Shown here piece by piece: positions 1-9,939 of a stretch of DNA of 64,000 bases. Within the stretch, counting starts at the first letter, position 1. Each line of letters starts with the position of its first letter. The position numbers and the translations under genes were made by a program. This DNA comes from Planctomycetales bacterium 10988 (GTDB lineage: Bacteria; Planctomycetota; Planctomycetia; Pirellulales; Pb10988). The stretch spans positions 5,794,709 through 5,858,708 of the forward strand of contig CP043547.1 in NCBI GenBank assembly GCA_009664345.1. The letters are read 5' to 3'. Under the pieces are notes generated by a model, which had not been told where the DNA came from, ran no database searches, and worked only from the letters and a program-made list of their open reading frames with translations.

Positions 1-518
1 GCTTGCCGGAAACGAGCTTGCCTCTTTTCCAAGAGAAAATGGTTGAAGGAATGGCCTATTTTAGTGTAAGATAATAATAGTAGGCTCTTAAAATTGAATA
101 GTCTTGAAAGATTAGGTAAATTGTCGGGGATAAGGGCCTTTTGAGAGCCATTTCTTTTGCTTCGCTACAAAAGTAAGAAGCTCTCCTTCGAAGCAAGTCT
201 TGATCCACGTGAATGAAAATTGATCCTGCTACTAGCAAATAAATCAACTTTTTTGGCTTGATTTCAATAAATTTGCTAGAAAGGGATATTTTTATTTCTT
301 TGGAAATCGTATTCTCTTTACTATTTCCATTTTTTCCACAACAATTCACAATTCCTAGAAATATTGCAATCTTAGCGGGGGAAGTGACAAAGCAAACCAT
401 TCATGGTAAGAATTTGGCAAAGGAGTTCTCCCAAGAGGTTTGGTCCCTACCTGAGCAATTGCAGGATGGTGTTGCAAAGCACCGAAAGCCCTATTGAGAC
501 ATGAGGAAGGTCGAACGC
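1..518. other. Left-edge intergenic region, no supported gene
   Basis: This stretch is A+T-richer than the coding regions. It holds two overlapping open frames on opposite strands (minus 56-400, plus 258-497) that show no recognisable domain, signal peptide or convincing ribosome binding site. I see no RNA gene or repeat. It probably carries the promoter of the receiver gene that starts at 519. Confidence 0.4.
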
Positions 519-896
519 ATGGCCGAAAAAGAAGAAAAGAAACGTATCTTATTAGTTGATGATGATAACGAAATCGTTGAGTCAATGCGGGTGGTCTTGG
601 AATCCCAAGGGTATCGCATCCTGATCGCCCGAGATGGAAATCAAGGTCTTGCTTTAGCCGAGCGAGAAGAACCGGATTTAGTCATCCTTGATATGATGAT
701 GCCCAAACGAAGTGGCTTCCTGGTTCTCGAAAAGCTGCGGAAGACACGTGCCGTCCCGATGCGAGTCATCATGATTACTGCCAATGAAGGTAGCCGACAT
801 AAAGCCTATGCTGAAATGCTCGGAGTCGATGACTATATCCGCAAGCCCTTTGCCATGGACAAGTTGGTCGAAAGCGTGCAACGTTTGCTGAAATGA
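519..896 (+). CDS. Single-domain response regulator (CheY-like receiver)
   Basis: A stand-alone phosphoacceptor receiver domain of about 125 residues with no output domain, so it probably signals by protein contact in the cytoplasm. From the ATG at 519 the acidic pair is D14/D15, the phosphorylated aspartate is D58 (VILDMMMP), the switch threonine is T87 (IMITANE) and the conserved lysine is K109 (IRKPF). An in-frame ATG at 501 is possible, but GAGGAAGG at 503-510 sits 8 bases before the ATG at 519 and would lie inside the longer version, so 519 is preferred. No histidine kinase is adjacent; its partner is unknown. The receiver assignment is secure, the pathway is not. Confidence 0.9.
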   Translation: MAEKEEKKRILLVDDDNEIVESMRVVLESQGYRILIARDGNQGLALAEREEPDLVILDMMMPKRSGFLVLEKLRKTRAVPMRVIMITANEGSRHKAYAEMLGVDDYIRKPFAMDKLVESVQRLLK

Positions 897-1654
897 GAAA
901 GGGAAACGCTGCCAAAAAACTTCTCCCTTCTCTGAGGGAAAGCGAGAGAAAGGCGAATGTTCTCCTTCACTCGATCCTCGTAGGCAATCCTTTCGGGCAG
1001 AAAGAACCTCTCCTCCTTTACTTCTGTTCTCTCCAGATTCCCTCGTGATCGTCGCAGCGGATGCTGATAAAACTTCCCGCAAGCTGGGAACTTTCGAGAA
1101 GCCCTTACCAAGATTTTCGAGAGCTGACCAACCGAGTGTTTGAGCGTTCTCTCTTTCTCTGAATGGGTTGCCTGGTGGCAGCATCTATGAATGGAATTCG
1201 TTTAGGTAGGACGCTCTGACAAACTACTCTCCCTCCCAAAGTCAGACTTCTTTGGCTGTTCCTACCGAGGTTCGCTCTCAGGGCGTCATCGAAAGGCATT
1301 TCTCTTCGGAATTGCGAATTCGTTCATGGTCGTCAAAGGGAACTGCCCACCGACTCAAAAAGGTCGAGAGGAAAGGCCCCTTCGGAAAGGCAAGTTCTTC
1401 GCTTCTGCTTCTTCAGGAGTTCTCTTGCCTTCGTTAGGATGAACGATTTCCAATGAAGAAAGTGGTTACTTTTGTATTTATTTGATAAATAGAAGCAGAA
1501 TAACGAGTTAAGCCCGTTTTATGAAAGGCATTTCTTCTAAGATTTGCAATGCCTTCATTGATTTTTCACATAACCTTGTTCCACTTATCGCTACACTAAA
1601 TGTGATGTTGATCGGTGAGAATGGCACGTTCTTCAGGGAAATGCAAAGGAAGAC
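897..1654. other. Long intergenic region before pstS
   Basis: About 760 bases without a supported gene. Several short frames on both strands lack domains and ribosome binding sites. The first 550 bases have coding-like base composition, so this could be decayed coding sequence or an unrecognised RNA, but I cannot name either. The last 200 bases are A+T-rich and include the inverted repeat at 1475-1491. The phosphate-responsive promoter of the pst genes is expected here; no clear PhoB-type direct repeat was found by eye. Confidence 0.4.
1475..1491. repeat. A/T inverted repeat upstream of pstS
   Basis: TATTTAT (1475-1481) and ATAAATA (1485-1491) form perfect 7-base arms around TTG, about 160 bases before pstS. 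It may be an operator or simply A/T-rich promoter DNA; there is no direct evidence of function. Confidence 0.3.
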
Positions 1655-2644
1655 ATGGAAGGTCAGCGACCTGGATGGTTTTCAGTGAGATTTGCAACAT
1701 GGGTGGTTGGCTTTCTCTTGCTGGGAGGGGCATCTGCGTGGGGGCAGACCTCAGAACTCCTTCCCTATCAGGCACTTGTAACTCCTGATGGAATGCTGAA
1801 GAGCGTTGGTTCCGACACGATGAGCCAATTGATGTCTCTTTGGGGAGAAGGATTTGAGCGGTTTCATCCTGCCTTGCGCTTTGAAATTGCCAGCAAAGGG
1901 TCTTCCACCGCTCCGCCTGCCATTACCAGACGATTGGCCAATGTCGGCCCGATGAGCCGACCCATGCGAGAGGCCGAAGTGGAAGCGTTTCGCAATGCCT
2001 ATGGGTACGAACCCTTGGTTTTGCCGGTTGCATTTGATCTCCTGGCAATTTATGTCCATCGTGATAACCCGATTCGAGAACTAACGTTAGAGCAATTAGA
2101 CGCTCTGTTTTCTCATGTGCGTCGGCGAGGATTTCCCACAAATCCGACTACCTGGAGAGATTTGGGGCTTTCTGGACCGTATCAAGAAGCCGCCATTCGA
2201 CTTTACGGGAGAAATTCCTTATCAGGCACCCATAGTTACTTTCGTGAGAACGTTCTGTGGGGAGCCGATTTTCGGACGAACGTGCAAGAACAGCCAGGCA
2301 GTTGTTCGGTTGTTCAATGCGTGGGCTACGATCCATTTGGCATCGGTTATAGTGGCATCGGCTATCGAACGGCGGATGTAAAGGTTCTGCGGCTCGCGAA
2401 GGAACGCCATTCGCCATCTTTCGAGCCTACGGCAGAGACCGGGTTCTCTGGGGATTATCCGTTAAGCCGATTGCTCTATTTGGTGGTCAGGCATTCCGAG
2501 ACGGAACCGATGGAGCCGGTGGTTGCGGAATTCCTGCGTTATGTCTATAGCCGAGAAGGTCAACACACAGTGGCAAAAAGTGGCTATGTCCCTCTTCCGG
2601 CATCAGAGATCAAAGCCCTCTTACTCAAAGCAGGTTTAAACTAG
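1655..2644 (+). CDS. pstS: Phosphate ABC transporter substrate-binding protein PstS
   Basis: Exported phosphate-binding protein that delivers phosphate to the PstCA permease. The 329-residue product has an N-terminal signal sequence (hydrophobic core about residues 13-28, cleavage probably near AWGQ). The PBP-like fold is supported by the phosphate-site blocks GSDTM (about residue 52) and SKGSSTAPPAI (about residues 81-91), and by the downstream NSLSGTHSYF segment. An AAGGAAGA ribosome binding site lies just before the ATG. It heads a pst cluster in the standard order S-C-A-B, with pstC starting about 70 bases downstream. Length is normal for the family. Expression under phosphate limitation is expected from family knowledge, not shown by an identified box. 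Confidence 0.93.
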   Translation: MEGQRPGWFSVRFATWVVGFLLLGGASAWGQTSELLPYQALVTPDGMLKSVGSDTMSQLMSLWGEGFERFHPALRFEIASKGSSTAPPAITRRLANVGPMSRPMREAEVEAFRNAYGYEPLVLPVAFDLLAIYVHRDNPIRELTLEQLDALFSHVRRRGFPTNPTTWRDLGLSGPYQEAAIRLYGRNSLSGTHSYFRENVLWGADFRTNVQEQPGSCSVVQCVGYDPFGIGYSGIGYRTADVKVLRLAKERHSPSFEPTAETGFSGDYPLSRLLYLVVRHSETEPMEPVVAEFLRYVYSREGQHTVAKSGYVPLPASEIKALLLKAGLN

Positions 2645-2715
2645 AGCGTTTTTCCCCGTATTGTTGCTTCCCCCTCTGCTTGCCGATCGAATTTGGCAGA
2701 AACAAAAGAGCCTCT

Positions 2716-5346
2716 ATGTCCGAGACCTCTCCTCCGCCACCTCAGAAATCGTTCATACTTCCAACGGCCTCAGGGCCTCGGCAATGGCGTTGGGTTGATG
2801 GTTTCGCCAGGACGGTGATTACCCTTGGGGGCCTGGGGACCTTAGTTGCGGTTTCGGCGGTCTTTTTGTTTTTGCTCTGGGAATCCATTCCGCTGTTTGA
2901 TCCTCCTCAAGCGGTAACTCAAACCAACTTCAAACAGCCAGAGCCCAACCGCTCGCTTTATTGGCAACTTGATACCCAGCGAAAGCTCTATTGGACCTTA
3001 CTTCCTCAAGGCCAAGTGGAACTAAGACTTCGTGAAAATGGCAAAAGGGTCACAAGTTTCTCACTTCCCGGTATTCCAGCCGAGGAATTTACCACAGCCA
3101 TCGCCTTCGACGAGCAAGGCCAACTTGTCTTGGGAGGAAAGCAAGGCGAGTTGTTCCGATTTGAGATTCAACTTTATCGAGAGGCCGTCAAGGAGCTTCC
3201 GGATGGAGTCGAGGAAGGCACGGTTGAGGACGCGATCTCCTTTTGGAAAGACGGAATCTTTTACCAAGCAGATGGAGTCTATTATCACGAAACGTTGAAG
3301 ATCAAACCGCTTCCGACGCGACAAGCACCGGAGAAGGCCCCGGTTCGCTTGATTGATTTCATCAAGCATCCTCTAGGAGAAACGGTGGTCGTACTCCTGG
3401 AAACAGGGCGACTCTATACGATCTTCCTGCCGCTACCTCAAGGGTTTGATATTTCGAAAAAACCTGCCCGCATCCTCGCCACGCTTGATCTCAATATTAC
3501 TGAAGAACAACCGCTTCCGGCTTTTCTGAAGTTAATGGGACAAGGGGAAAATCTTCTGGTCGCTTGGGAAAATGGACGGATGTTGCGAGCAGACCTGGGA
3601 GATCGTTCCCGCATCCGCCTCGTTGAAGAGCAAGATTTACTCCCCGCTCCCGATACCCGATTGACAGTCATGACCGCTTTTCCTGGGCAGGCGACGTTCC
3701 TCTTTGGCGACTCTCTCGGTCGGGTCCAGACATGGTTTCGGGTACGCCCGGAAGTACCGCAGCAGGTCATTACGGGCGATGGAATGGTCTTCCGCCGGAC
3801 TCGTTCCTTCCATCCCAATCAAACCCCGGTGACGAGCATGATTCCTTTTCCAGGCAGTCGCATTGCCGCCATTGGTTACCAAGATGGCGAAGTCCTCCTC
3901 TGGCAAGCGACCAATAACGAAGAACTCCTACGGTTTTCCCCTGAATCCTCAGAGAAATCGAAACAAACGGCTGTTCATTCCTTGGCGGTTTCCAATCGAG
4001 AGAAGGAACTCCTCGTTCAATGTGAGGAACATTTATCCATTTATGCTTTAGATTTGGGCCACTCGGAAGTTTCCGTGGCGAGCCTCACCAAGCCGGTTTG
4101 GTATGAAGAAGAATTACGCCCAAGCCATGTTTGGCAATCCGGCGATACACAAGGCTTTCAACCGAAACTCGGGCTGGTTCCGCTCATCTTCGGCACGTTC
4201 AAGGCGACCTTCTTTTCGCTCCTCTTTGCGGTTCCGTTGGCGATCCTCGCGGCCCTTTATTCAAGTGAATATCTTGCACCTCGGGCGCGGCTGCCTCTCA
4301 AAAGTACCTTGGAACTGATGGCAAGTATCCCCAGTGTTGTGCTTGGAATGTTCGCGGCACTCGTCTTTGCCCCTTGGCTGCAAGAGTCCTTGGCTTTCTT
4401 GATTGCCACTATCTTTTGGATTCCACCCGTCTTGAGCTTGGCTGCACATCTTGATAGCTGGTTGCCAAGGTGGTATTGGCTGGAAAGACTTCATCTTGCC
4501 CTTACCTTGATGATGCTCCTTCTTGCTTGTGGGGCGGCCTATACTACTTCGGCCTGGTTTGAAGCCGCTTTGTTTCAGGGAGAAGTTTTACATTGGCTGA
4601 ATGGGGAACATGAATCCGCTTGGGGAGGTTGGTTCCTTTTCTTCTATCCCGTGATCGGCGTGATCACTGCTTGGCTGGCGTATGGGCGATTATTTAATTT
4701 ATCCCCTCTGAGAAATGGCCTCTGGTACCTTCGCCTTCTTCGCTTGGGACAGCTGCTTCTGGTCTTTGCCTTGACTTGGGGAGGAGCCGCCAGTTTAGCT
4801 TTCCTCATGGATTCTCTGCAACTCGACCTACGAGAGCCACTCTGGTTTGGACGTGTGAACTGGTCGCCGGTGGGGACGTATTATTCTCAAAACGCGCTCG
4901 TCGTGGGGGGCGTGTTGGGAATTGCCCTGGTTCCGATTATTTATACGTTGGCCGAAGACGCGCTCAATGCAGTCCCGGATAGCCTACGATTTGCCTCGTT
5001 GGCCTCCGGGGCCACTCGTTGGCAAACGGCTTGGAGAGTGATCCTTCCCACTGCGGCGAGCGGGTTGTTCTCCGCGATAATGATTGGGTTCGGCAGAGCA
5101 GCCGGCGAAACGATGATTGTATTGATGGTCGCGGGAAATACTCCGATTGTTGAAATGAATCTCTTCAGCGGAATGCGAACCTTGGCCGCAACGTTGGCGA
5201 TCGAACTCCCCGAGGCTTCCCCAGGAAGTACCCATTATCGTGTTCTCTTCCTCGGGGCGTTGGCACTTTTCTTTTTGACCTTTCTGATTAATTCCGCGGC
5301 GGAAGTCATTCGTTTGCACTATCAACGAAGGATGACGCTGACATGA
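2716..5346 (+). CDS. pstC: Phosphate ABC transporter permease PstC with large extracytoplasmic insertion
   Basis: Inner-membrane permease subunit of the Pst phosphate importer. At about 876 residues it is roughly three times the usual 300. After a first membrane helix (about residues 33-60) comes an extracytoplasmic region of about 430 residues rich in short beta-strand-like repeats with GxxxLVLGGKQGELFRF-type segments, which suggests a propeller-like domain. The permease core begins near residue 490 (PLIFGTFKATF) and carries IPSVVLGMFA and, near the C-terminus, the EAA-type loop ASGATRWQTAWRVILP followed by GRAAGETM. A TTG start at 2680 would add 12 residues; the ATG at 2716 is preferred although its ribosome binding site is weak. 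The stop overlaps the pstA start by 4 bases (ATGA), indicating translational coupling. Confidence 0.9.
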   Translation: MSETSPPPPQKSFILPTASGPRQWRWVDGFARTVITLGGLGTLVAVSAVFLFLLWESIPLFDPPQAVTQTNFKQPEPNRSLYWQLDTQRKLYWTLLPQGQVELRLRENGKRVTSFSLPGIPAEEFTTAIAFDEQGQLVLGGKQGELFRFEIQLYREAVKELPDGVEEGTVEDAISFWKDGIFYQADGVYYHETLKIKPLPTRQAPEKAPVRLIDFIKHPLGETVVVLLETGRLYTIFLPLPQGFDISKKPARILATLDLNITEEQPLPAFLKLMGQGENLLVAWENGRMLRADLGDRSRIRLVEEQDLLPAPDTRLTVMTAFPGQATFLFGDSLGRVQTWFRVRPEVPQQVITGDGMVFRRTRSFHPNQTPVTSMIPFPGSRIAAIGYQDGEVLLWQATNNEELLRFSPESSEKSKQTAVHSLAVSNREKELLVQCEEHLSIYALDLGHSEVSVASLTKPVWYEEELRPSHVWQSGDTQGFQPKLGLVPLIFGTFKATFFSLLFAVPLAILAALYSSEYLAPRARLPLKSTLELMASIPSVVLGMFAALVFAPWLQESLAFLIATIFWIPPVLSLAAHLDSWLPRWYWLERLHLALTLMMLLLACGAAYTTSAWFEAALFQGEVLHWLNGEHESAWGGWFLFFYPVIGVITAWLAYGRLFNLSPLRNGLWYLRLLRLGQLLLVFALTWGGAASLAFLMDSLQLDLREPLWFGRVNWSPVGTYYSQNALVVGGVLGIALVPIIYTLAEDALNAVPDSLRFASLASGATRWQTAWRVILPTAASGLFSAIMIGFGRAAGETMIVLMVAGNTPIVEMNLFSGMRTLAATLAIELPEASPGSTHYRVLFLGALALFFLTFLINSAAEVIRLHYQRRMTLT

Positions 5347-7310
5347 GATTACTCCCCTCTTTGACTCGCTGGAGTCGTCTCTCCTCCAGATTTCCGGCTT
5401 TGGATGCTTCTTCGAATAAGGAATCGTCCTCGGAACAGGGGCGTATTGTGAGCCTCACCGTGGAGCCGATGCGTTGGCTGACTGGAGGGGCCTTGATTGG
5501 GGCTTTGACCCTACTTTTGATTTTTCTCGGACTGTTGCTCTGGGAAGGAGCGATGGCCTTTTGGCCTCGAAAACTTTATCTCATTCAGACAACTGATCAA
5601 CAGGCTTGGCTTGTGGAACTTGTACGCGAGGAAACCTTCACCCCTCTGCGAACGAAACCAGACTCTCACTCCGAAGGTGGTCTTCCTCTACGACAGTTGC
5701 TCTATCTAGGGGCTCCCGGAATGGGAGTGCAACCGCTCCGCTGGGTGCCTACGGCAGCTTATCAAGAAGTGAAGCTCCCGAAGGCCGCCTTGTCGGTAGA
5801 GTTAATTTCCGGGGAACGCTTTCATGGAATTCCACTTGCATTAAGCGAAGAGGAACGGCCGCCTCTGACCCGACCTGCTGACATTATTGCGAGGTGGCAA
5901 CAGCTTCGTACCGAGTTAGACGCTTGGAGGAATTGGAAAGCATCCACCCGGCGCGAACTGAGCCGATTAAGCGAAAGGTTGGAGCAGGCACAGAAGGAGC
6001 ATAGAAAGGCCCTCCGGTTACGACCACAAGACGCCTTTGGCATCAACCGAGAATGGGATTTGCAGCGACAAGCCCTGGAGAAGTCAATCCAATCAGCACA
6101 GCAACAACTCAACGAAATTCTTGCCCAACAGCCGACAGTTCGGCTGACACTTCAAGTCTTTCCAGGACCAAAGCCCGAACAATATACCATCGATGGGATC
6201 GATCTTATTCGCCTTTATCCGGCCAATCAACTCTCGGCGTTGGATCGCATCGGCGTAGTGTTGGATCGTTGGTTCTCTTTCTTGACGGAGCAACCCCGGG
6301 CCGCCAACAGTGCCGGAGGAGTCATGCCCGCGCTGTGGGGAACCATCGTCATGACGCTGCTTATGTCGGTGATTGCGGCACCTTTTGGATTGATCACGGC
6401 TCTTCACTTGCGGGAATATGCCCGACCAGGGGCCTTGTTGCTACTTGTTCGAATTTCCCTACGAAATCTCGCCGGCGTGCCTAGCATTGTGTATGGAGTG
6501 TTTGGGTTAGGATTTTTTTGCTATGTCCTAGGCGGATATCTGGACGGCGGAGCGGACGCGGTGGGGTGGGCTCCTTGGCCAGCGAAAACCTGGTGGCTTG
6601 CCGTGGCCCTGACGGCCTTTTGCGGAACCGGGGCGTTTCTATTGGGGCTCCGCCAATTTGCCGGCATCGATCCTCAAGGTCCGCTGCTTTACCGCTTGCG
6701 TGGCATGTTGAGTCTAACGCTGTGGGCGATTTGCTTGGTCTTCTTTGTTGTGCTGATTGCGACGATCCCAGGATTTCAAGGGCTTTATCGATCGAATCTC
6801 CCCGAGCCGACCTTTGGTACCGGGGGGCTTCTATGGGCATCCATTACGATGGCCCTGTTGACGTTGCCCGTCGTGGTAGTTTCAACGGAAGAAGCATTGG
6901 CTTCCGTCCCGTTCTCGCTGCGAGAAGGTTCCTATGCCTGTGGAGCGAGCCAATGGCAAACGATCCGCCGCGTTGTTCTTCCCAGGGCGTTGCCGGGGAT
7001 GCTGACGGGGTTGGTACTTGCGATGGCAAGGGCTGCCGGCGAAGTGGCCCCTTTAATGTTGGTTGGTACCGTCAAGCTGGCGCCAGAGGTTCCTTGGAAA
7101 GAACGGTTTCCGTTTGTTCGCCTCGAAGATCAATTTATGCACCTAGGCTATCATCTGTTCGATGTCGGTTTTCAAAGCCAAAATGGGGAGCTTTCGCGAA
7201 GTTTGGTCTTCGCAACCGCTCTCTTATTAGTAGCGATTGTCTTTGTTTTAAATCTTTCCGCCGTGTGGCTTCGGGCGTGGTTAAGACATCAATATCCACT
7301 CTCTGCCTGA
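5343..7310 (+). CDS. pstA: Phosphate ABC transporter permease PstA with coiled-coil insertion
   Basis: Second permease subunit of the Pst system, translationally coupled to pstC. It is 655 residues long against about 290 in typical PstA. An N-terminal helix (about residues 46-68) is followed by an extracytoplasmic region of about 250 residues. A long charged coiled coil (about residues 185-260, heptad-rich with many Leu, Gln and Arg) lies inside it. The permease core starts near residue 327 (PALWGTIVMTLLMSV), with LAGVPSIVYGVFG and the C-terminal EAA loop CGASQWQTIRRVVLPRALPG followed by MARAAGEVAPLML. Homology to PstA is clear from these motifs and the position between pstC and pstB. The role of the insertion is unknown; it could touch PstS or anchor the transporter to the envelope. 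Confidence 0.9.
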   Translation: MRLLPSLTRWSRLSSRFPALDASSNKESSSEQGRIVSLTVEPMRWLTGGALIGALTLLLIFLGLLLWEGAMAFWPRKLYLIQTTDQQAWLVELVREETFTPLRTKPDSHSEGGLPLRQLLYLGAPGMGVQPLRWVPTAAYQEVKLPKAALSVELISGERFHGIPLALSEEERPPLTRPADIIARWQQLRTELDAWRNWKASTRRELSRLSERLEQAQKEHRKALRLRPQDAFGINREWDLQRQALEKSIQSAQQQLNEILAQQPTVRLTLQVFPGPKPEQYTIDGIDLIRLYPANQLSALDRIGVVLDRWFSFLTEQPRAANSAGGVMPALWGTIVMTLLMSVIAAPFGLITALHLREYARPGALLLLVRISLRNLAGVPSIVYGVFGLGFFCYVLGGYLDGGADAVGWAPWPAKTWWLAVALTAFCGTGAFLLGLRQFAGIDPQGPLLYRLRGMLSLTLWAICLVFFVVLIATIPGFQGLYRSNLPEPTFGTGGLLWASITMALLTLPVVVVSTEEALASVPFSLREGSYACGASQWQTIRRVVLPRALPGMLTGLVLAMARAAGEVAPLMLVGTVKLAPEVPWKERFPFVRLEDQFMHLGYHLFDVGFQSQNGELSRSLVFATALLLVAIVFVLNLSAVWLRAWLRHQYPLSA

Positions 7311-7369
7311 CAGAAGTAAAAAACGCTTTTTGTATTTTTTCAAAACAGACTCCTCGCTGAATCACATTT

Positions 7370-8317
7370 ATGGCTGTCCCGCATCATCGTACAACACCAT
7401 CGTCCAGGGAAGAAGGAGTTCCTCCGGAAACCACTCCTTTTGTGGAACCTCCACCACCGGAGACCTCGCGGCCGACCGTTCCAGCGGCTCCCAGCCATCG
7501 CTTGTTGCGGATCAGTCAAGGAGATGAAATTCCTGCCGAGATTCATCAATCGGTCGGCGAGGCCACTCCTATTTTAAAGATCGAGAACTTTTCGCTCTGG
7601 TACGGTCGTCAACAGGTCCTCTTCAATATCTCCATGCCGTTTGCAAAAGGGAAAGTGAGCGCCTTGATCGGGCCTTCCGGTTGTGGAAAATCCACGCTGC
7701 TGCGAAGTATGAATCGTCTGAACGATTTAATTCCCTCCGTGCGGGTTTCCGGCACGATGACCTTGGCGGACGAACCGATCTATCGTTCTTCCGTCGATGT
7801 CATTGCCTTACGAAAACGGATGGGGATGGTCTTTCAAAAGCCGAATCCTTTTCCGATGAGTATCTTCGAGAACGTGGTCTATCCGCTGCGAATCGATGGA
7901 GAAAGGAATCGAAGCCGCCTGGAAGAGGCATGTGAACGAAGTCTCCGTGCAGCGGCTCTGTGGGAGGATGTTAAAGATCGTCTGCGAAAAAACGCCCTGC
8001 GACTCTCAGGAGGGGAACAACAACGGCTTTGTCTGGCTCGGGCGATTGCCAGCCAACCGGAAATCCTCCTGCTCGATGAACCTTGTTCGTCCCTTGATCC
8101 GATTGCCACGGGAAAGATCGAAGACTTGTTGCAAGACCTCACGGGTTCTTACACCGTGATTTTGGTGACACATAATATGCAGCAAGCCGCCCGAGCGAGC
8201 CACTTCACCGCCTTGATGTATGCGGGTCGCTTGTTGGAATATGGAAGAACGAGTGATCTCTTCACCAATCCCCACCTCAAAGAAACGAACGATTATGTAA
8301 CAGGTCGCTTTGGCTAA
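7370..8317 (+). CDS. pstB: Phosphate ABC transporter ATP-binding protein PstB
   Basis: Cytoplasmic ATPase that drives phosphate import through PstCA. Walker A is GPSGCGKST (residues 101-109), the ABC signature LSGGEQQR (212-219), Walker B ILLLDEP (232-238) and the H-loop VTHN (266-269). MNRLND just after Walker A is typical of PstB. At 315 residues it is about 50 longer than usual because of a proline- and threonine-rich N-terminal extension (residues 1-65). No strong ribosome binding site precedes the ATG at 7370, so a start further downstream is possible. The gene sits 59 bases after pstA and is followed by a good terminator, so the pst transcript probably ends here rather than running into phoU. 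Confidence 0.95.
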   Translation: MAVPHHRTTPSSREEGVPPETTPFVEPPPPETSRPTVPAAPSHRLLRISQGDEIPAEIHQSVGEATPILKIENFSLWYGRQQVLFNISMPFAKGKVSALIGPSGCGKSTLLRSMNRLNDLIPSVRVSGTMTLADEPIYRSSVDVIALRKRMGMVFQKPNPFPMSIFENVVYPLRIDGERNRSRLEEACERSLRAAALWEDVKDRLRKNALRLSGGEQQRLCLARAIASQPEILLLDEPCSSLDPIATGKIEDLLQDLTGSYTVILVTHNMQQAARASHFTALMYAGRLLEYGRTSDLFTNPHLKETNDYVTGRFG

Positions 8318-8973
8318 TCGCGTCCTCTTCATTCTTTCAAGAATCATCCCGCTGCAACGTTCCGCGGCCCTTTAAATATAGATTCACCTCTACGAAAAAG
8401 TCTAACTTCAAGCAGTTTAGACCTTTAATAAAAAGCCAATTCACACTATAAAAGACTGTTTGCCCGAAGCTTTCTCTTTATGAAGAAAGCTTCATTGTTT
8501 TTTATCTAAAAATTAAAAATACATTCATAAGGCGATTAGTTTTTCGAAATATATATCATGAATGTAAGCAATCGGAATTTGAAGGTAAACTTTTCTCTGT
8601 CTACCTTTTCTACGATGGTTCGTGTGCTTTCAATTGCATTTTGTCAGGGAACGTTTCTTAAAGTTTGTGGTAAAAAGCTACTTGAATGTCACTTATTCCA
8701 AGTGCTTATCAGCTTCCATCAGGTTTTGACCACTGGCTCTTACGTAATCCTTGAGTTGAAGCGATGTGAAAATGCATGAAGGTTTCATGAAGAGAGGTCG
8801 CTACCAGAAGTTTTCACGATACGTCATTAAAAAAAACATCGAAGTATGGTTCAATGAAGTGTCAGAGAGATGGTTTGTTTTCATGGAAAAGGAATTCGAT
8901 TCGATCTGAAGACTGAGAAACGCTAAGGATGAATAGTAATTGTCGCGAATAGACAACTTGTAGGTAGGTAGGA
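8318..8973. other. Long gap between pstB and phoU
   Basis: About 650 A+T-rich bases without a supported gene. It contains a weak hairpin (GTCTAA 8400-8405 with TTAGAC 8417-8422), the terminator at 8466-8504 and a short inverted repeat TTGTC/GACAA (8940-8956) just before the phoU ribosome binding site. A 73-codon plus frame at 8558-8779 has no recognisable domain or ribosome binding site. phoU probably has its own promoter in the second half. Confidence 0.45.
8466..8504 (+). terminator. Rho-independent terminator after pstB
   Basis: GAAGCTTTC (8466-8474) pairs with GAAAGCTTC (8485-8493), giving a stem of 9-10 pairs, and is followed within three bases by a T-rich tail (8496-8503). It lies about 150 bases past the pstB stop and probably ends the pstSCAB transcript. 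Confidence 0.7.
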
Positions 8974-9681
8974 ATGACTCTTTCTTTTCAACGTCAAGCA
9001 CAGCAAATCAAACGCATGATCGTGCAACTCGGGGCCTTGGTCGAGGAATCCGTGGAACGCTCGATTCGTGCTATTGAAACGCGAGACTGCGAACTGGCGG
9101 AAGCGGTCGTTCGTGACGAACCGACCATTGATCGATTTGAAGTGGAAGTGGAAGAACAATGTTTACAAACACTCGCACTTTACCAGCCGGTTGCCGATAA
9201 CCTTCGCTTCCTGATTGTCGTGATCAAAATCAATAAAGACCTGGAACGCATTGCCGACCTAGCGGCAAACATGGCAAAGCAAGCGATGTTTCTGGCGGAT
9301 TTGCCCCCGTTGGAGCGTTTTCCTTTCGATTTGGATTGTCAAACGCAACGTGTTCGCAACATGTTGCAACGCTCACTGGATGCCTTGGTGAATGCTGATT
9401 CGCGACTCGCGGAAGAAGTCCGTGTCATGGATATCGAAGTCGATGAAGTTCACCGAACCACCTACGAACGGGTGCAAGAAGGGATCTTAAAAAGTCCACA
9501 AGATGTTGATCGGTTGATCCATTTATTGAATATCTCCCGACAATTGGAACGCATCGCCGATTTAACCGTCAATATCGCGGAAGATGTGCTTTATTATACT
9601 CAAGGTAAAATTCACCGGCATCAACGAATTTTTCAATCCGATGAGCAACAAAAGAGTGAGAGGCGTCAGAAGTCTTCTTGA
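8974..9681 (+). CDS. phoU: Phosphate transport regulator PhoU
   Basis: Cytoplasmic helical-bundle protein that reports Pst transport state to the phosphate two-component system. The 235-residue product has the usual two PhoU repeats, each with the metal-binding ERIADLxxN motif (about residues 90-98 and 190-198). A repeated AGGTAGGTAGGA just before the ATG at 8974 provides the ribosome binding site. Unlike most pst operons, phoU is separated from pstB by 650 bases and a terminator, which implies separate transcription. The C-terminus is Lys/Arg/Gln/Ser-rich. The next gene is a PhoB-like regulator. Confidence 0.93.
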   Translation: MTLSFQRQAQQIKRMIVQLGALVEESVERSIRAIETRDCELAEAVVRDEPTIDRFEVEVEEQCLQTLALYQPVADNLRFLIVVIKINKDLERIADLAANMAKQAMFLADLPPLERFPFDLDCQTQRVRNMLQRSLDALVNADSRLAEEVRVMDIEVDEVHRTTYERVQEGILKSPQDVDRLIHLLNISRQLERIADLTVNIAEDVLYYTQGKIHRHQRIFQSDEQQKSERRQKSS

Positions 9682-9865
9682 AGTGATGTGTCAAACAATC
9701 TACGAGAATTCATTCATCAAGCAGGTCTCTTTTTCTGACATATTTTTATCATTGGTTCTGTAACATTGCTTCCTTCATTCTTTTTAAATAATGGTTCTTT
9801 GATAAAACGATGATGAATAGCTTTAGTAGTTGAACAATAGCTTTTATTAGAAGGAGTTTTGTCAG

Positions 9866-9904
9866 AACTCTGGAGAGTTTGTAGTCTACAAATTCCGGAG
9901 AGTT
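9866..9904. repeat. Interrupted inverted repeat, 39 bases
   Basis: Outer arms AACTCT (9866-9871) and AGAGTT (9899-9904) and inner arms TTTGTAG (9878-9884) and CTACAAA (9886-9892) pair around a single T. The 6-base segments between the arms do not pair. It lies about 220 bases before the PhoB-like regulator. It could be an operator or an RNA hairpin with an internal loop. Confidence 0.45.
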
Positions 9905-9939
9905 ACACTTTCAAAGTGCTTCTCTTTTTCTGTCAAGTT

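Noticed and set aside
6518-7360. 280-codon plus-strand open frame
   Set aside because: Shadow of pstA in another frame; the permease motifs are in the pstA frame.
8558-8779. 73-codon plus-strand frame between pstB and phoU
   Set aside because: A+T-rich intergenic DNA with no ribosome binding site, signal peptide or known motif.
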